The notes under the pieces are model-generated. The model was given only the letters and a program-made list of their open reading frames with translations. It was not told the DNA's origin and made no database searches. The position numbers and the translations under genes are program-made. A stretch of DNA of 8,246 nucleotides, taken from positions 1-8,246 of the forward strand of contig CALGLS010000559.1 of the NCBI GenBank assembly GCA_937959375.1, given 5' to 3'. This document shows positions 6,456-8,246 of this stretch, piece by piece. How positions within the stretch are numbered: the stretch's first letter is position 1; every line of letters begins with the position of its first letter. The stretch is from an uncultured Saprospiraceae bacterium. GTDB taxonomy: Bacteria > Bacteroidota > Bacteroidia > Chitinophagales > Saprospiraceae.

Positions 6456-8246
6456 TTATTTCTTGAGTAATAGGTCAAGCGCTTCTTTAGAAACTTGGCT
6501 GCGTACTTTTCCAAAGTTATTCATGTCAAATCCTTGGTCGGGTTCAATGTTTGTTGCGATTACAAACTGATTGTCTTCGGTTTCAACATGTGCAACGAAC
6601 CAACCTATATTTTGTTCTCCAACAACTGCCCATCCTGTTTTGCCTGATAGTTTGTAGTTTGGATGTTGATGAAGAAACAACATTTTTTTGATGATGTTAT
6701 TGGTTCGTTTTGCGATTGGAAGTTCATTATTAAATAGTTTGCCTAAAAAGGCTACTTGTTGAAATTGTGTAATTTTAGAATCACCTGTCAACCAAAATTG
6801 GTCAATGGAATTTTCGTCAAAAACCATATCGGGGTATCCCATTTTTTTGAGTTCCTGACGCATTCTTTTGGGACCTATCGTTCTAGCTATTTCTTGATAA
6901 CAAGGAACGCAAGAAACCTTAATCGCTTCTTGGAATGTCATATCTTTTTCCCAAGAGTCAAAGCGGTGTTGCTGCCCATTCCATTTTAAAATAGAATTGC
7001 GATCTTTCATGACGCCCGTTTCTAAAGCGACGATTGAATTTGGAATTTTGAAAGTAGAGGCAGGAATAAAACCTTGACTAGCTCTTTCGAAGTCATTGCT
7101 ATAGAAGACATTGTTTTTAGTGTCAAAAATCAGAATGGAACCAAGTACTTGGTTATCAGTTAATATCTGTTGGAATTTTGGTTTGTGAATTTTAGTGCGT
7201 TTGCCATCTTCTTTATTTGGGAGGGGAGTAGTTGATATATTTGTGTGTTGAGCTATTTTATTTTGAGTTGAACTCAAAGTTACTTTTCCTATTTTTTTAT
7301 TTCCCGCAATCCAAGCGACTGTTCGTTTGGTTCCAAAACGAAGCGTGTAAAATGGTTCGTCTGAGAACGACTTCCATTGCTGGCCACCATCAGGAGAATA
7401 AGAAATACCGGGCATTCCTACCGCAAGTACTTCCGAGGATTTACTATCCGGCAAATAGCGAACACAAGAACGATAACCAGGCGAATTGCCACCATCGACT
7501 AACTGCCATGTTTTTCCACCGTCCATAGTGATGGCTTTGTTCTTTATATTGTTTGCTTGCTTTTCCCAATCACCTCCGAAGATGATTCCGTTTTTGTCAT
7601 CTTTAAAATCTACTGAAAAGATGCCAGTCATCTGAGCACCTTGCACGATGGGAGAATCAAAAACTTCCCAACTTTCCCCTCGGTCAGCCGTATGAAAAAC
7701 ACGTGCTTTCTTACCGCCACTTACAATCCAAGCATGTTGACCATAAACTGCGATATTGGAATTACTGGCAGCAAAGGCCGCTTCTCCTTCTACTGCTTTT
7801 GGCAAAAGATCGCAGGAAAGTTTCTCCCAACTATTTCCGCCATCTTTCGTGATGATGACCGAGAGGCAATCCTCCGTAGGATCACCCATAGCGATACCTT
7901 CTTTATCATCCCAAAAAACCATCGCATCATAAAATGCCTTCGGATGATTTTCTTGATATACCATCTCCCAATGCTTTCCCATGTTGGTACTTTTGTACAA
8001 CAGCGCTGGCGACTCAATACTTAAAAGAAAGATGGCTTCACTTGTATGAGCAATAGCCCTGAAGTGAGGAATGATTGAATCGGTTTTTAAACTATCAATT
8101 TGCCAAGTTGTACCTGCGTTTTGGCTATAGCCATAATAACCATTGGAACCTGCAAACCAAATGGTGTTGTCGTCAATTACTTCAAGTGCCCGAATGCTGG
8201 CGTTGACAGGAGTGGTTTGAATCGTTAATGAATTCAGCTCTTTTGG
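6456..8246 (-). CDS. Asp-box beta-propeller fused to class D (OXA-type) beta-lactamase domain, 5' end outside window
   Basis: The frame is open to the window edge, giving 596 visible residues with the N-terminus (and presumably a signal peptide) missing. Residues 1-324 form a beta-propeller with six Asp-box-like repeats (SQNAGTTW 41, STNMGKHW 86, TKDGGNSW 133, TADRGESW 186, TMDGGKTW 240, SPDGGQQW 284), as in BNR/YCF48-like proteins often labelled 'oxidoreductase'. A polar linker (about 325-354) leads to a complete class D serine beta-lactamase domain (355-596). That domain has Ser397-x-x-Lys400 in PASTFKIP, Ser445-x-Val in SCVPCYQEIA, FWLTG, Lys536-Thr-Gly in SGKTGWA, and GWFVAH. The usual third motif YGN reads Tyr-Pro-Asp (visible 471-473). 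The domain should acylate beta-lactams or act as a penicillin sensor; hydrolysis is not proven. The TTG at 7998-8000 is not the start, since sequence upstream keeps coding propeller. The linker has no in-frame Met, so the lactamase is not a separate product. Confidence 0.9.
   Translation of the reverse strand, partial: PKELNSLTIQTTPVNASIRALEVIDDNTIWFAGSNGYYGYSQNAGTTWQIDSLKTDSIIPHFRAIAHTSEAIFLLSIESPALLYKSTNMGKHWEMVYQENHPKAFYDAMVFWDDKEGIAMGDPTEDCLSVIITKDGGNSWEKLSCDLLPKAVEGEAAFAASNSNIAVYGQHAWIVSGGKKARVFHTADRGESWEVFDSPIVQGAQMTGIFSVDFKDDKNGIIFGGDWEKQANNIKNKAITMDGGKTWQLVDGGNSPGYRSCVRYLPDSKSSEVLAVGMPGISYSPDGGQQWKSFSDEPFYTLRFGTKRTVAWIAGNKKIGKVTLSSTQNKIAQHTNISTTPLPNKEDGKRTKIHKPKFQQILTDNQVLGSILIFDTKNNVFYSNDFERASQGFIPASTFKIPNSIVALETGVMKDRNSILKWNGQQHRFDSWEKDMTFQEAIKVSCVPCYQEIARTIGPKRMRQELKKMGYPDMVFDENSIDQFWLTGDSKITQFQQVAFLGKLFNNELPIAKRTNNIIKKMLFLHQHPNYKLSGKTGWAVVGEQNIGWFVAHVETEDNQFVIATNIEPDQGFDMNNFGKVRSQVSKEALDLLLKK

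Noticed and set aside
6344..6514. Upstream ATG at 6514 for the thioredoxin-like gene
   Set aside because: It would overlap the end of the beta-lactamase gene and place about 57 unrelated residues before a clear signal peptide that starts at 6343.
7200..7240. Independent start for the beta-lactamase domain within the linker
   Set aside because: The only ATG nearby is out of frame and soon hits a stop. No frame there encodes a signal peptide.
7998..8000. TTG as the start of the propeller/beta-lactamase protein
   Set aside because: The same frame stays open to base 8246 and encodes another Asp-box repeat (SQNAGTTW), so the gene continues beyond the window.

Overview
The window looks like chromosomal DNA from a marine-type Bacteroidota, probably Flavobacteriia or a close relative. 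It is AT-rich. It carries a secreted esterase with a C-terminal type IX secretion (Por) sorting domain, a flavobacterial-style class D beta-lactamase domain, an Asp-box beta-propeller of the kind common in that group, and a TAnnTTTG-like promoter element. Every gene I can support is on the minus strand, so transcription runs from high to low coordinates.

Layout in the direction of transcription. (1) 8246-6456: the 3' part of a large gene, open at the window edge. It encodes an Asp-box (BNR/YCF48-like) beta-propeller fused in frame, through a roughly 30-residue polar linker, to a complete class D (OXA-type) serine beta-lactamase domain. (2) 6343-5304: an exported thioredoxin-like protein with a CSTC motif followed by an MsrA-like domain. 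One base appears to be missing near 6169-6186, which splits the gene into two overlapping frames. (3) A large AT-rich hairpin at 5213-5280. (4) 5122-3707: an unrecognised polytopic membrane protein. (5) A 297-base non-coding stretch with small palindromic repeats. (6) 3409-2261: a PHB-depolymerase/feruloyl-esterase-like alpha/beta hydrolase with signal peptide and T9SS domain, followed by a strong hairpin at 2171-2222. (7) 2042-978: an FMN-dependent alpha-hydroxy-acid oxidase/L-lactate dehydrogenase with a GTG start. (8) 953-111: only 24 bases downstream, a small protein whose N-terminal part resembles effector-associated domain 11 (EAD11), an adaptor domain known from bacterial conflict and signalling systems.

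How the genes fit together. Genes 1, 2 and 6 are exported or likely exported, and could form a loose cell-envelope or extracellular repertoire, but there is no clear single pathway. Genes 7 and 8 are close enough to share a transcript. The items most worth a second look are the propeller/beta-lactamase fusion, the frameshifted thioredoxin-MsrA-like gene, and the EAD11-like protein placed behind a metabolic enzyme. I found no tRNA, rRNA, CRISPR array, insertion sequence or integrase.
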